Below, piece after piece: positions 34,320-46,639 of a DNA stretch of 64,000 nt. Within the stretch, counting starts at the first letter, position 1. Each line of letters opens with the position of its first letter. The notes beneath the pieces were generated by a model. That model was not told the origin of the DNA and ran no database searches. It saw nothing but the letters and a program-made list of their open reading frames with translations. Made by a program: the position numbers and the translations under genes. The DNA is from Mesocentrotus franciscanus (lineage: Eukaryota; Echinodermata; Echinoidea; Camarodonta; Strongylocentrotidae): assembly GCA_037976565.1 (NCBI GenBank), contig CP137668.1:28437113-28501112 (forward strand). Reading direction: 5' to 3'.

Positions 34320-35650
34320 AACACAGATTAAAGCGGGGGGCATGTCCCAAACAAAAGGTCAGCGGGGTCCCAAACAAAAGGTTAGCGGGGACCAGGCAAA
34401 AGATGCCGCCCCAAAGACGCCGTAGCAAAACACTCCTCACTCGCAGGAAAGTCCTTAGCGAACACGAAACAAAGTGTTAGGCGAAAACCAGAAAGCAGCC
34501 TTCATATTAAGGACATGAAGCGCTACCCCATAGAAAAGGCACAAAGGGCAATGGTATCATGCGCACGAGGACGCACACCATCCGAGAGCCTCGGGAACCG
34601 CAGTTTGAACCGCCTCAACAATCCATCCAGAGGTAGATACCTTCGAGGCAGGTGAGACGGGCTCCTGCGTGATAAGAAACAGCTGAACGCTATCTAGGAA
34701 AACCAAAAAACCCCAGAGGGTAAAGGAGAAACCCGATCCACCTACCGACTCCTCTCACAGAGGAGTAGCCAGGTAATGGACGGTGGGAGTCAAGCCACCA
34801 ACAACGGGCAAAGAACCTGAAAAGGACTAACCACAGCACAGAGCTTCTAAGAAGCCGAGCTTAGCAAGACGGATCCCGAAACAAACCGAGAACCGGAAAC
34901 ACCAGAAAGTGTAACTGAGTCCAGTCAAGATACACCAAGGGCAGGGGCAAAGCCCGTACCAGCCCCCTGGGCGGCCGATGGACTTCTTAGCCGAAGCCAC
35001 AATCGGAGACTCGAAATCCGAAAGCAAACGCTTCCTACCCTAAACGTCGGGTGACGAAACCTGCCCCAAACCTTACTAAAGCTGGGAGGTTTAGCTACAG
35101 ACACAGCACGATCATCACTACCGTGCTACACCACACCTTAGGCTGCAACGCTTGGTGCTAGAAGCCACTGTGTGACCGGGGGTTCTCTGTCAAGGGAGCA
35201 ACTCCACTGAGAAACCGAGACAGACCGCTAGACAGAGTCCAAGTCAGACTGACGGACTGGGGGCACCAATCCCCCCAAAACGGGGCAAGATGCCGATAGT
35301 AGCTGCCCCCGGAGGAGCACTAAAACAGCCGGAGGCTTAACCCCAAACAAGGGCCGACGGCACATGGTGGTAAGCCGACAGCAGCACCAGGCAATCCGGG
35401 CCTAAAGGTCTAACAGATGCCGGAAAAGAAACACCCGAGACTCAAAAATCGAACCCGAAACTGAGTCAGGTGTGACCGGGCCGGTGTCACGGACCAGAGT
35501 GTCCGGGTGGCGATCTGTGTCCGCAGACACAGGTCGCCGAAAATTGTGGCGAGACGCGTCTTACGTCGGCGATATGTGTCTTAGGTCGGACACATGTCGC
35601 CGCTTAAGTCACGGCGAGATGTGTCCACTGGCGAAATGCGTCCTGAACCC
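34320..35650. mobile_element. GC-rich repeat element, copy 1
   Basis: The base composition rises sharply. 34418-34637 matches 49978-50203 almost base for base (ACGCCGTAGCAAAACACTCC to CATCCAGAGGTAGATAC). The right end (35500-35645) has repeated GGCGAGATGTGTC-type 13-mers in both orientations, as does 48050-48245. No long coding frame is seen; the class of the element is unknown. Confidence 0.65.
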
Positions 35651-35654
35651 TACA

Positions 35655-36700
35655 ACTTAAAAATCGACTTAAAATGTATATACCTCCACTCTGCTCCACT
35701 TGATTGTATCTTACCATTAATATTGTATTTTTATGTAACATAAGACAAGAGAGATGTACTGTTTACTCCCAAATCGTTTGTTGGCTACAATTTATATCAA
35801 ATTAATAACACCATAAAAATGGCTAAACGTACGAGTCTAGCCCCAAACGGAACAGTACTTCACCATACAATTGGCTGTACGTACGAGACTAGCCCTTGAC
35901 ACTAGCGACCAATAAGCCTGCGACCAATACGTTGGAAGCCCACAATGTTAGCGCTTAATGAGGAAGCCAGCCACCAAACGGGGTTGTAGTGTTTCCAAAT
36001 CGTCTAATCGAAAAGGAAAACTTCAATCTGAAACGGTGAAACCCGGAAAAAAACTGTCGGCATGTGACACATGTTTGGCAGTAAAGAACAACTTTACCGC
36101 TTTTACATGGTGTGGATCAATATGTAACGGAAACGTCATACGATTTTTTTTTGAAAGACTTCAAACTTAAAGCCGAATTGTTGCCATTATTGTGTAGATA
36201 AGCCCTCGATATGCCGGTTTGAGCCCTAACTTCAATCTGCAGAAGACAAAAAAAATATTGGCACGTGACAAACATATGCGCCCTAATTAGGAGTAATGAT
36301 CAAAAACATTTAATTTGATAAGCTCTTTATCTTATTGAAATATTATACAATACTTTATATGGCCTTTAAATCTAAATACTGTTAATTTGAGTTATATATT
36401 TTATTAAACGTTATGCGTTAATTAATGGCCGATTTCCATCTGAAGCTCTAATATAATTTACCAACTGTGAAAACCTGGCCAAAAATAACTTGAAACTCAA
36501 GTATTTCATATTTTGTTTAGTTCAATCTTTTATTTAGCAATAGTTTGAAAATGCTTAAAATTACCTACATCTATTTGTTTAAGTTTCTAAACTCAATAGA
36601 ATTGCATGTTCCTATAAAAAGGGCGTATTATATAACCTCAACTTGAAATTGAAATGTCAAAATTCGATAGAAATGCGTGTTCCTAAAACTAAAAGGGCAT
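35655..36700. other. Spacer, no gene
   Basis: AT-rich. A short block around GTGTTCCTA-AAAAGGGC-TATTATA occurs twice (36607-36640 and 36677-36708). A 70-residue frame at 35958 has no recognisable domain. Confidence 0.35.
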
Positions 36701-36714
36701 ATTATAATCTCAAA

Positions 36715-38310
36715 TCGCTATTCGGGTCGCTATTCATACAAATTAGATAAGCAATGAACAAAATGGTAATAACAAAGGGAAATATTGATGGGGACGCCCC
36801 GCGGCTGTGGCGTAGCTGCGGGCGGGGCTACACATGGCCCCGAATATTTGTCTCTTTAAGAAGTATATTTTACCTTTTATCTTTGATAATTATATAGAGA
36901 CATCCCCATAATCTAGCTAATATATTTCCCGCTCCTGCGGTGACGAAAAAGTAGTAAAACATCTTATCATATCATAATTTGTCCGCCTTATGGGAAATGT
37001 TGCCCCACTACCCTGCCCCCGACTAATCTTATCCAGGCTATGCCACTGAGACATTAAGTAGAACAAGCACGCCCACTATCACTGAGTTTGCTATTTCAGA
37101 AACTAGTAATTGTTTATAAACGAAAATAATGTTTTTGTAGCAAGTAAATAATGTTTTTGTAGCAAGTAGGTTTAAGTAGGACTTATGGACCTACAAATCA
37201 TAGCCTCAGCCATATCCAGGCATCCAGAAGCTCTTCAATTAATAGCCAATGAAGACTGATAGATTTTCGTTTTTCCAGGAATTATCATACCTCAGGATAC
37301 GAGTAATCATATTGATTAACCTAACTTCATTTATCCATAATCTTGATTTCCTGAAACTTTCCTAACACCGAAACCAAATGGGTTTGGACCGACCATGAGC
37401 CTAGTTACTGCCCGGAGAGGGATGAGGGGGCACTTCAAATTGTTTTTTTGGGGGATAGGGGCTTGAACACTTTCGGACCTTGAAGGGTTTTTTCGCGTCA
37501 TGTAGCGTAAAAATTGGGGTAGGATATATATAGCCCAGGCGCGGATCCACGTGGGGCGAGGGCGCCCGACGGCCCCCCCCACCTGGCAAAAAAAAGTTTA
37601 GAGAAAAGATGGTAACCACAAATTTTCTTTTTCGTTTGCTCAATGGGAGGGGGTTTTGAGTTTTTTTGTTTCTTTGTTTATTTTACTTAGTGCTCACACT
37701 ACTCCCCACTGAGCGAAATATCGATCGGCGCGATTTTTACATTTCAGGCCGCCCCTATTGGAAAATCCTGGATCCGCCCTGCTAAAGCCCTCGTAGCATG
37801 ATTATAAATGGATTTGAATAATTATTACATCATTACATGTATATTTTCTGTGTTTGCTTTGAATTTATGTCTCGAATTAATTAATGTTTACCTTTTTCTG
37901 AACCTGATTGCATATTTATGTTTAAATTCCGTATTTTTCCTGTGTTTGTTCTGTATTTATCATTATATCCTGCCTCCTTGTCGCTACGAGGGCTATATAT
38001 ATCGCACCCTAAATAAAAATAAATAAATAAAAAAATCTCTCACGCCCCCTCACCGCGGCTACGCCACAGCCGTGGGGTGTCCCATATTCATTATTTCGCT
38101 TTCTTATCATTTTGTTCATTGCTTATTTCATATTCATTTTTGAATGAATAGCGACCCTCGATCACCCGTATTATATAGCGACCCTCATTTCGTATTATGA
38201 ATATAATATAGCGACCCTCATTTCGTAATATGAATAGCTACGTCGCATTGTCAATAGCGACCTCATGTCCTATTATGAATAGAGACCCTTTCTCAAATTA
38301 TGAATAGCGG
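36715..38310. mobile_element. Palindromic repeat element with GGTCGCTATTCAT minisatellite ends
   Basis: The left arm 36715-36850 (GGGTCGCTATTCATACAAAT, AAGCAATGAACAAAATGG, CGGCTGTGGCGTAG) is mirrored by the right arm 38050-38165, which then runs into degenerate ATAGCGACCCTCATTTCG units to 38310. The interior holds an unrelated fragment ending in CGCACCCTAAATAAAAATAA repeats (37990-38035), probably a retroposon 3' tail. A related single arm is at 20.7-21.0 kb. Confidence 0.65.
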
Positions 38311-38319
38311 TCCTTATGA

Positions 38320-40750
38320 AAAGCGAGGTTACCCTCGTGTTTTGCTATGATATGAAATCTGTTATTTTGCTGTGACATTGGAGACTCTGGTGAAAGCTTT
38401 TGTCCAATCTTTCTTCTCTTTATCAATATCATCCATGTTACATTTTCACTTTTTGTTTTTTTATTTCGAAGACACCATAGCCTGAATTCTATCATTCTTT
38501 TGTTGCGCTAACTACGACCAAAGTCTTATTGGTCGCTTGATCGAAATATAGAAGAGATCTTTCTGTGCGGTGAACTCTGAGTCTAAGACCCAAGAAACTC
38601 GAAGGTGAGTCGTGCTATAATTATCCATATATTTAATATATTCCGCTACAATCATGACTGCCATGTACTTTAGATACATTTCTATTTTCTAGTGCTTTCA
38701 TACTATTTCAGGATTTCATACTAGATCTAGATGTTTTGGAAATAACATACTGTGCAATCTACTCTCGAACTTTTCAGTTTTTGTCGTCATGAGCTAGTTT
38801 TCAGCCTTACCCCCTTACCTCCCGGGAAAGTCTTCCCAGACTTTAGGGGGACAATCTCGGGAATTTCCGTGCAAATTAAAGAATAAGAAGAAGTTCGAAC
38901 TCATAGACCTAATTACATTTTTAAGTTAACCGTTCAATTTCGTAAGTTTCTTGCATCAGTGATCAGAATAAATTGAGTTATACTGCAACAGATTACCCTA
39001 TTCCAATCTAGGTGGGTCTTAAATGGTGGATCTATTCTGAAAAGTGAAATGAGTCGTTAATTATACAATGGCAATGGCACTGCTACTGCTACTACTAGTA
39101 CTAGACTCTATACTATACTATAGACTTTGTATTTAGGCAAACTCATTCAGTTCTAGTGTAACAATATGTGTAACATCCACTGCTACATGCCGAACGCATG
39201 CCTGCATTTCGGAAGCCAGCACCAGTTTTCATTTATTAAAATAGTCATCGGCAAGTTTCAGTAATCAAATTTTATTTGGGGATGTATTGAAGTGCATCCA
39301 TTTTCTAGTTGTCCATATAATGTGCAGAGTTGGTAAAAGAAAATTACATCCTGACAACTCAATATTTTGGATAATGAATTTGTGCATGTTTTTGTCCTAT
39401 TTAATCCATGATTTCAATCTAACAACACTAATCACTTTTTCGCGTGAATTTTAAGTTATAACATTAAATTTGTGTTCGCTTGTTCTACTCTTTCTCCAAT
39501 GAGAAATCATTGAAAGGGACCAGTTTGCGATACCATTTTCGATGTGGATTCATCCTGAAATTTCATGCGCTCTTTTAGGTCAACATTGCAGATAAGCGCA
39601 TAATTTGGCGTGAAGCATTCAAATTGATTCAGTCCTTCTATGTCCCTGACTATACTATAGACTTTGTATGTACACATAGTGCTAGTGCTATCCTGCTACA
39701 TGCCATGCATGCATATGTATTATTGTGTTAAAATAGTCATCAGTAGTCGTCGAAGTCAAAGTAGTCTAGATCTACTGCATGTTACCTGCCGGTTTCCGGT
39801 CACATGAGCGGTTTTTCACAGATAACTTCTCTGGCAATGAATTATATAGGCGCTAATATATTCTACTACTACTACATCACTTTGTCGCGAAAATTTAACA
39901 AATCATACGATGCCATTCTTTCTCGTGAAGTTCCAAACATTAAATTCCCTAGTTCGCCGTCTGCGTGGAGCATCCTGTTTTCACTCTCAGAGTCGGACTC
40001 GAGATCAAGGCTTTTAGATAAATCTCAAATAATTTGTCTTGATGAATTAATTTGTTCAATTGCAGTGTTCTATCTCCTGATCAAGTGCATGTTATTATTA
40101 ATGCCACTCTATAAAGTATGTGTTCATGGCATGCCAAAGTGGATGAGGTATTGAGTTGTACTGAACGAAACAAGATGACTGTCATTTATAATAATAATAC
40201 ATAAGATTTGTAAGGCACCAAATCCACTTGACAATCAAATGCTCAAGGTGCAGCTTGTGCAAAAGATGAAATACATGATAAATAGACAAAAGTACAATAG
40301 GAAAGGTATGATGGTTGTTGACAAATTCAGTTGGTCATGCAGTTCTCATTTGCGAATATGTAGAACTGTGATGGGCTAATGTAGCTTTACAAGCTCAATT
40401 GATGAGATAAACTTATTAAAAGATGACCAATTTTTCTATCGAATGCGAAAACATGTCAAAATGCGGATAGGGCCTATAGATGTAGGGAAAATTATGAGAA
40501 AGATTTTATCTTTCGTTTCGATATCTTTTCCTCAGATTAACTTTAACAGAAGAACCCAACTCATGGAACTTATTACACAAATGTTGAAGATGCAAGATGG
40601 TATGGACACCTAAAGATTTCACATAAAAATTGACAGGTATAGGCCTACATGTACGTCTATTTATAAACATGATGGTGTAATATTCAGTGATCTTGAAATT
40701 GATTTTCCTTAATATATGTAGGTAAACCATGAAAAGATATATAAAAGAGA
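38320..40750. other. Region without supported gene
   Basis: Contains a consensus-like splice donor, CTCGAAG|GTGAGT, at about 38603 after a GC-balanced 100-bp stretch, which could be a first non-coding exon on the plus strand. A 116-residue open frame (39804-40154) has no recognisable domain. 40178-40245 resembles the end of a SINE/LINE tail (TAATAATAATACATAAGATT). Confidence 0.3.
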
Positions 40751-40752
40751 TA

Positions 40753-40941
40753 CAGTCAAACCTGTCTATAGCGACCGCCTAAGGGAAACACAAAAGTGGT
40801 CTTTGTAGACAGGTTCCTTTAGTACATGTTTCAATGAGAAACCATTTTCAAGGGAAACAAAAAATGTGGTCCTTGTAGACAGGTGGTCTTTGTAGACAGG
40901 TGGTCTTTGTAGACAGGTGGTCACTAAAGCAGGTTTGACTG
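40753..40941. mobile_element. 189-bp MITE with CAGTCAAACCTG TIRs and TA target site
   Basis: CAGTCAAACCTG and CAGGTTTGACTG form the ends and TA flanks both sides, typical of Tc1/mariner superfamily (pogo/Tigger-like) MITEs. Inside are three or four direct copies of a 17-mer, TGGTCTTTGTAGACAGG (40868-40922). Confidence 0.85.
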
Positions 40942-41330
40942 TATATGAGTACAATTGTGGAGTAAATGTGATAATTTTGGATTGTTTTTCAAAATGTTTT
41001 AAACATTTGTAAATAGAATGTATGGAAGTGATTCATTTCTAGGATGGACTAATGTGGCCACAGTAAAGTGGTATCATTTGAAAAAATTTATATTGTGGGG
41101 GTGTCAGGAAGAGTTTGGAAACAATGTTTCCGAAGTCAGTAGATTTACAAATTTGTCAGAAACAAGTTCTGTAAATGACAGAAGAGGTGAAATCTTGATC
41201 ATCAAACACTGCCCCCACGTGAACATGTATTCTTGTTGAGAAGACTTAATGATGAACTTTAGTGCAATTATAATTTGTGTATACTGCTTTTACATATTTA
41301 ATTTTTCATTTTTTTTTCTTCATTTTTTAG

Positions 41331-41427
41331 GATGATGCTTTCCCATAGGAGATGAACGCCGATGGAGCAAGATGACAACTTGAGGAGACAAAGGCAGAAC
41401 AACAAAATAATGGGCCGTTTTGGAGAG
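41331..41427 (+). CDS. Candidate coding exon (copy 1) with start codon, function unknown
   Basis: A 97-bp block bounded by a polypyrimidine acceptor (TTCATTTTTTAG) and a GAG|GTACAT donor. An ATG at 41362 in good context opens 22 codons (MEQDDNLRRQRQNNKI...) that run in frame to the donor. The block is repeated at 42573-42669 with five differences and the same open frame. A 49-bp block at 42246-42294 (TTTTTCAG acceptor, CAT|GTAAGC donor) continues in frame. No family is recognised; it could equally be a non-coding transcript. Confidence 0.25.
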
Positions 41428-42245
41428 GTACATGGTTATGAAAGTTTCCTTCTACCCTGACAACAATCTCTTTTCAAATTTTCCTTTTTCTGTTTGTTGA
41501 GACCATTGGAGTCCAGATTACAGGGACTCCATGTGTATACAGACAGAAATGGGGAAATCTAACCATGATAACAAGTTGATTTGAATCATAGTAGAAATAT
41601 CATCAAAAAACAAATGAAGGTTATAGAGTACCGAAGTGTGATGTATTGGCCAAGTTGTCAAGGGTGCTGGTTCCAAACAATTTTGTGCTAAACAATGGCG
41701 TGGTGATAACACCAGCGCCACACACTGAATTTGCCCAGGTCCATCCCGTTGCTTGAATGATTTTGCGGTGAACCTCATGCGCAGGCTCTGTTGATTGGAA
41801 CCAGTAACCAAGACGACGATGAAATATGGCATTTATAGCCCTTCGGTACTATTAAGTTTGACAGTTTGGTTCATTTAATAAATACATGTAGATGAAAATC
41901 TAAGAAATTATTTATTAGCTCACCTCAGCAAAATGCTCAACTTGACAGGAATCGTCCTTGGGAAAGGAAGTATCTAAAGTTGTTGATATGAGGTAACCAT
42001 CTGGCATGGGGCAGCCCCAGGTGCCCCAGGGTCATATTTTGATATACTCTTCTATAAAAGGATTGCTGGAATTTAAGCAAACTTGATAGGAATTATCCTT
42101 GGGTGAAAGGGATCTAACTTTGTGAGAATGAGTCTCTCTGACATGTGGGCAGCCTCTCCCAAAATTGCCCCAGGGACTACGGTTATAAAATTTCAATGTC
42201 TTCCTTAAAAAAACTACATATAACTTTCACAAATGTATTTTTCAG

Positions 42246-42294
42246 AGAGAGGAAGGGGATGGTACTGGATGTGGATTGACATACTACCTCTCAT
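42246..42294 (+). CDS. Candidate small exon between the duplicated blocks
   Basis: 49 bp between TGTATTTTTCAG and GTAAGC. If joined to the block ending at 41427 it reads on in phase 0 without a stop and leaves phase 1, which fits the block at 43441. Based on splice-like signals only. Confidence 0.18.
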
Positions 42295-42572
42295 GTAAGC
42301 ATAATGTCCGCGAAACTCTTGATTCAATTTTTCAACTCACACTGAAATAGCTACATGTGGTTATAATGGTTTAATTGCCCTAACCAACCCCGACCTCCCC
42401 CTAAAAAAGAAGTTGTTTTCATTTTAGGTAAAGTAAAATCTTGATCATCTACCCATGGACCTACTACGAACACTGCCCCCAGCTGAACATATGTATCCTT
42501 GTTCAGAAGACTGATCAACATGAGGGCAATTATAATTTGTGTATAATGCTTTTGCATTATTTTAAATTTTAG

Positions 42573-42669
42573 GATGATGCTTCACCATAGGAGATGAACG
42601 CTGATGAAGCAAGATGACAACTTGAGGAGACAAAGGCAGAACAACAAAATAATGGGCTGTTTTGGAGAG
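42573..42669 (+). CDS. Candidate coding exon (copy 2), duplicate of 41331-41427
   Basis: Same length as copy 1, with acceptor TTTTAAATTTTAG, ATG at 42604, an unbroken 22-codon frame (MKQDDNLRRQ...) and donor GAG|GTACAT. The similarity extends about 130 bp into the downstream flank and about 150 bp upstream, with indels there but none inside the block. Confidence 0.25.
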
Positions 42670-43423
42670 GTACATGGTTATGAAAGTTTCCTTCTCTAAC
42701 AATCTCTTTTAAAATCATCCCTTTTCCGTTGTTGAGACCACTGGAGTCCAGATTACAGGAATCCATGTGTATACAGACAGAACTAGGCAAATCTAACCTA
42801 ATCTAACATTTATTTGTCAAATAAACCCAACTGTCAACCTTAAAGGGAGTGTAGACTGACGAGACTAAGTGTCTTTCCCATGGCCTGACTCGGGGCTAAT
42901 CGAGATTAAGTCGCTGACTACCGTTAATCCAGTCCATTCGTTTACGTGCAGTTGTCCAAAAGAAGACGTAGATGGCATTAACCAGTATTTGCCAAGCTAC
43001 ACGGCCTTTAATAAAAATTGATTTGGTAATTCTCAAAAAAAAACATATTTAAATATTACATGTACTTTCTATTAACGGATGGTTCCAGTCAAGTATGGTT
43101 AACCTCACATTTTCAGAGATTTCGCTGCAAGTCTTATGCACATTCTGATACCATTTTCGTCGAACTCGCGGAACTCGAACAGCGGACCTTGTGATCCGCA
43201 GTCCGATGACATATCTACATATACAGGTTTAGATGTATTTCTTCATAAGTGGGAGCTTTGAGCTTCTCTAGTTCTGGTAGCAAAAAAGGAAATTGGAATG
43301 TTACTTGTTGAATATGTCCTTATGCATGTAATGTTCCAAATTGCATCAAAAGATGTCAATTGTATCAAAATGTGCCAGACATGTTCTTGTTCCGTGCATG
43401 ATTTCTGATGAATTTGAATTTTC

Positions 43424-43672
43424 TTTTTCTTTTCATGCAGCATTCAAATGGACTTCCAATCCAGCTCTTTTTCATTGGTAACTAGGCCCAGGCTTTGACG
43501 GCTGTAGAAGGAGGAGGCATCAATCGTCAGACGATAGCAGTTTGCACCTTTTTCTTTTCATGCAGCATTCAAATGGACTTCCAATCCAGCTCTTTTCATT
43601 GGTAACTAGGCCCAGGCTTTGACGGCTTTAGAAGGAGGAGGCATCAATCGTCAGACGATAGCAGTTTGCACC
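43424..43672 (+). repeat. 125-bp tandem duplication containing an exon-like block
   Basis: Two copies (43424-43548 and 43549-43672) each carry a strong acceptor (TTTTTCTTTTCATGCAG), a 36-37-bp body from CATTCAAATGGAC to CATTG and a GTAACT donor. The copies differ by a few bases, including one T in the body, so at most one keeps a given frame. Confidence 0.75.
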
Positions 43673-43699
43673 TGTGCTCGGGCTGCCCCCGTCATTTAA

Positions 43700-44775
43700 A
43701 ATGTGGGCATGTACCGTTGATCTAAATACAGTGGAACCTCGTTATAATAAACACTATAATTATCCAAATGTAATTTTGATGGTCCCACTTCTTTGTATTC
43801 TGGTTTTGGGCCCTCATATAACAAGGCTCCAATATAACTACAATGTAGGTAATTTCCTTGTGACTTCTCTTTACCAATCATTAGTCATTATATAAATGCA
43901 CCATTTTCTATGAAAACTTAATTTACCACTGCACATGTGCAAGGAATTACGCAGTCAAAGATGTACATATTATATTATAATTTGTGTTTCAATCTATCAC
44001 TTCCAGTTTTATATTGCACATTTTTTTGCATACAAAGCCATTTTTTATTACAAAAATTCAATCTCGTTTTCTAAATTAAATATCAATACCATTAAGTAAT
44101 TGTTGTACTTTTCTATTAAATGTAATTAGGGATGAATACATGATTGATACGGTATAATTTGCCATCATTATTTCACATAAATATGTCTTGGTAGTTAAAG
44201 GTACATGTAGTCCAGAATGTGTGGTGAAGAATATAGACCAAAGGAAGAATATAGACCAAAGGAAGAGTGTAGGGTGGGTTGTGAAAAATTGTTGGGTGAA
44301 ACGTATGATTGTGAAAGGCAGAAAGGAAGGCCCATAATGAATATGTGATTGTGAAAGGATGAGAAAAAAGGAAGGGAATACAGGAAGTAGATTGAATGCA
44401 CTGATTTATAGTAGATGTCATTAATGAATTACAAATGAATGAGTTAGGATAATATGTGTGAATGAAAGTTGACCGAAGGATACGAGAGCTGAATAAACAC
44501 GTACATGTATAATACATTCATTCACATTCCTCCATATATTACCCAGGGGGCAAACTCCCATGTCGAGATATAAAAAGTAGTCCTATATAAGTGCATCATA
44601 TGACCACTTCGCAACATCCCTATGGTGGACTACTTTTATAGCAATGCATGGTGGGCCCTTCCAGAGAGTGCCTAATGTGTTTGTGTGCTGGAAAAGGGTA
44701 TGGTGGGGGGCAGACAAAAAATCTGCATCACCCCACTCTTACATGCAGGCCCGCTGAATGCTTTTCATAGTGGGT
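43700..44775. other. Spacer with diverged repeats
   Basis: 43730-43850 contains ACAGTGGAACCTCGTTATAA, resembling a Tc1/mariner-type MITE end with its mirror poorly kept. 44210-44400 is purine-rich with an 18-bp direct repeat (AATATAGACCAAAGGAAG). No gene. Confidence 0.4.
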
Positions 44776-44819
44776 GGGGGGAGGCTATATATGAGTATAT
44801 ATGATCAGGTAGAGCGTAG

Positions 44820-46110
44820 CGTAAATTGGCGGGGGTCAAGGGATGGAGCCCCCGGAAGCTCAGGGGGTATGGGCATTTAATTCAGTGAGATGAGCATATT
44901 TTGATACCTTATTTGTGACACTGGCAGGACACTAATTGGCGTGGGGTCCAGGGGGCAGAGCCCCCAGAAGCTCAGGGTTTTAGGCATTTTATAACGGTCA
45001 GATAAGCATTCAGGGGCCCGCCTTAGGGCCCTAGGTGGAATCCAGGGGGCAGAGCTACCGGAAGCTCAGGGGTTTGAGGCTTTAATCAAGGTTAGATGAG
45101 CATATTTTTATGTATTTTGTGACACTGGCAGGTCACTTTTCTTTCTTTCTTTTTCTTTCTTTCTATTTCTCGTTAATATACTTTTTCAAAAAGGGGGGGG
45201 CTCGAGGCCCCCGAGCCCCGCCGTTCCTCGGGCCTTGACATTTAGGCCTCTAAATAAGCACATTTCTTGCCTGACTGTAAATATAGGAATTTGTCATTTT
45301 CCAACAAACGCATAAATAATCTCTAAAACTATGAGGAAAATCTCAGGAAAATTTGTAACGATCATTTCAGCAACATTTGTAAATCACCGGTATCGAACTA
45401 GAAATAAGCCATGTTTGAATTATATTGCCCCCGCCAAGCTCCCCCTCCATAAGTGCGCCATATGCAGTGCCCCTCGAGCCTCACCTTGTTGCATGGCGGG
45501 AAAACGCAATTGATCTCTCCTACCTTTCTTCTTTCTTTTTTTTTCTTCACTTTCTCTCCTCTTTCCCATTCCATTTCCTTACTTCTCTCTCTTTAGGGTT
45601 TGCTGGGGAGGAAGCCTGTTGCCTCCCTGATCGATCCACACGTTGTTGGCGGGATTCATCGCAACTGATCTCCCTTCTTTCTAATCACCTTTCTTTTCTT
45701 CTCCTCTTTTTGTTCCCTTTAGCTCTCCTCTTTCCCTTCCTTCTCTTTTTGGCGGGGGAGGGGAGAGGCAAGGGCCTTTGCCCCCGATCCACAACTTGTT
45801 GGCGGGAAGATTGCAACTGATATCCCCTTCTTTTCTTTTCTAATTCTTCCTCTTTTTTTCTCCTTCCCTTTATCTCCTCTTTTCCTTTTTTTTATTTCCT
45901 TTCCTTCCTTCTCTCTTGTTTTTTATGGGGGGGGGGTAACAGCCTAGGAGGTAAGGCCCTTTCGCCCCCCCATCTCCTTCTTTTCCCCTTTTTTCTTCCT
46001 CTTCTAACTTTCCCTTTCTCTCCTTCCCTTTCCCTTCTTTTCCTTTTCTCTCTCTCTCTATTTGGCGGGGAGGCCCACTCGGCCCCTGGATCCACGCCTG
46101 GGGGTCTGAG
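44820..46110. repeat. Polypyrimidine-array repeat, copy 2
   Basis: Same order as the unit at 1970-3163: GGAGCCCCCGGAAGCTCAGG repeats (44850-45120), GACACTGGCAGG repeats, CTTTTTCAAAAAGG, TTCCAACAAACGCATAAA, then C/T-rich tandem units (45500-46080) ending CCCCTGGATCCACGCC. It is not enclosed by the long TIRs seen at 406-3770. Confidence 0.75.
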
Positions 46111-46639
46111 TTGGAGCAGTACAATTCATTAAAATATATAATATGTTAGGTATCATATTTCATTAAATTTTTGCAAACATATTATGATCTTTATAATTCG
46201 ATATTCATGTCCTGTAGGTAGCAAGTAGTGCTATTTATTAAGCTTCAGGATTAATTTTTTAAAGTCGTAATGACCCGTAGCACAGAAAGACTCGCATCAC
46301 AGTGGACCAGGAAATGCTAAGTAATAAACATGATATAGCAACATTGTATCGGAAAAGCCCACGATATTCAAATAAAAACATAATGTGGTACAAGGGTGGC
46401 GGAGCGTCTTTAAAAGTTTGGGGCACCATAAAAGGGCACTTTCTTGAAGAAAGAGGCACTTAAAAAGATAACCTCAAAGCAAAAATATACAATTTTCAAA
46501 CATTGGTATACACATGTACCCTTATAATTATTGTGATTGATACATTTCAATATCAGGGATGATTTCACTGTTTATTATGATTTTGCGGCTGGGTGTGATG
46601 GTCTGAATTTCCATTTTCGAGTGAGCAATGAGAGCGAGC

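Noticed and set aside
39804..40154. 116-residue frame starting MSGFSQITSL
   Set aside because: No recognisable domain, no splice or promoter context, and AT-rich composition like the surroundings.
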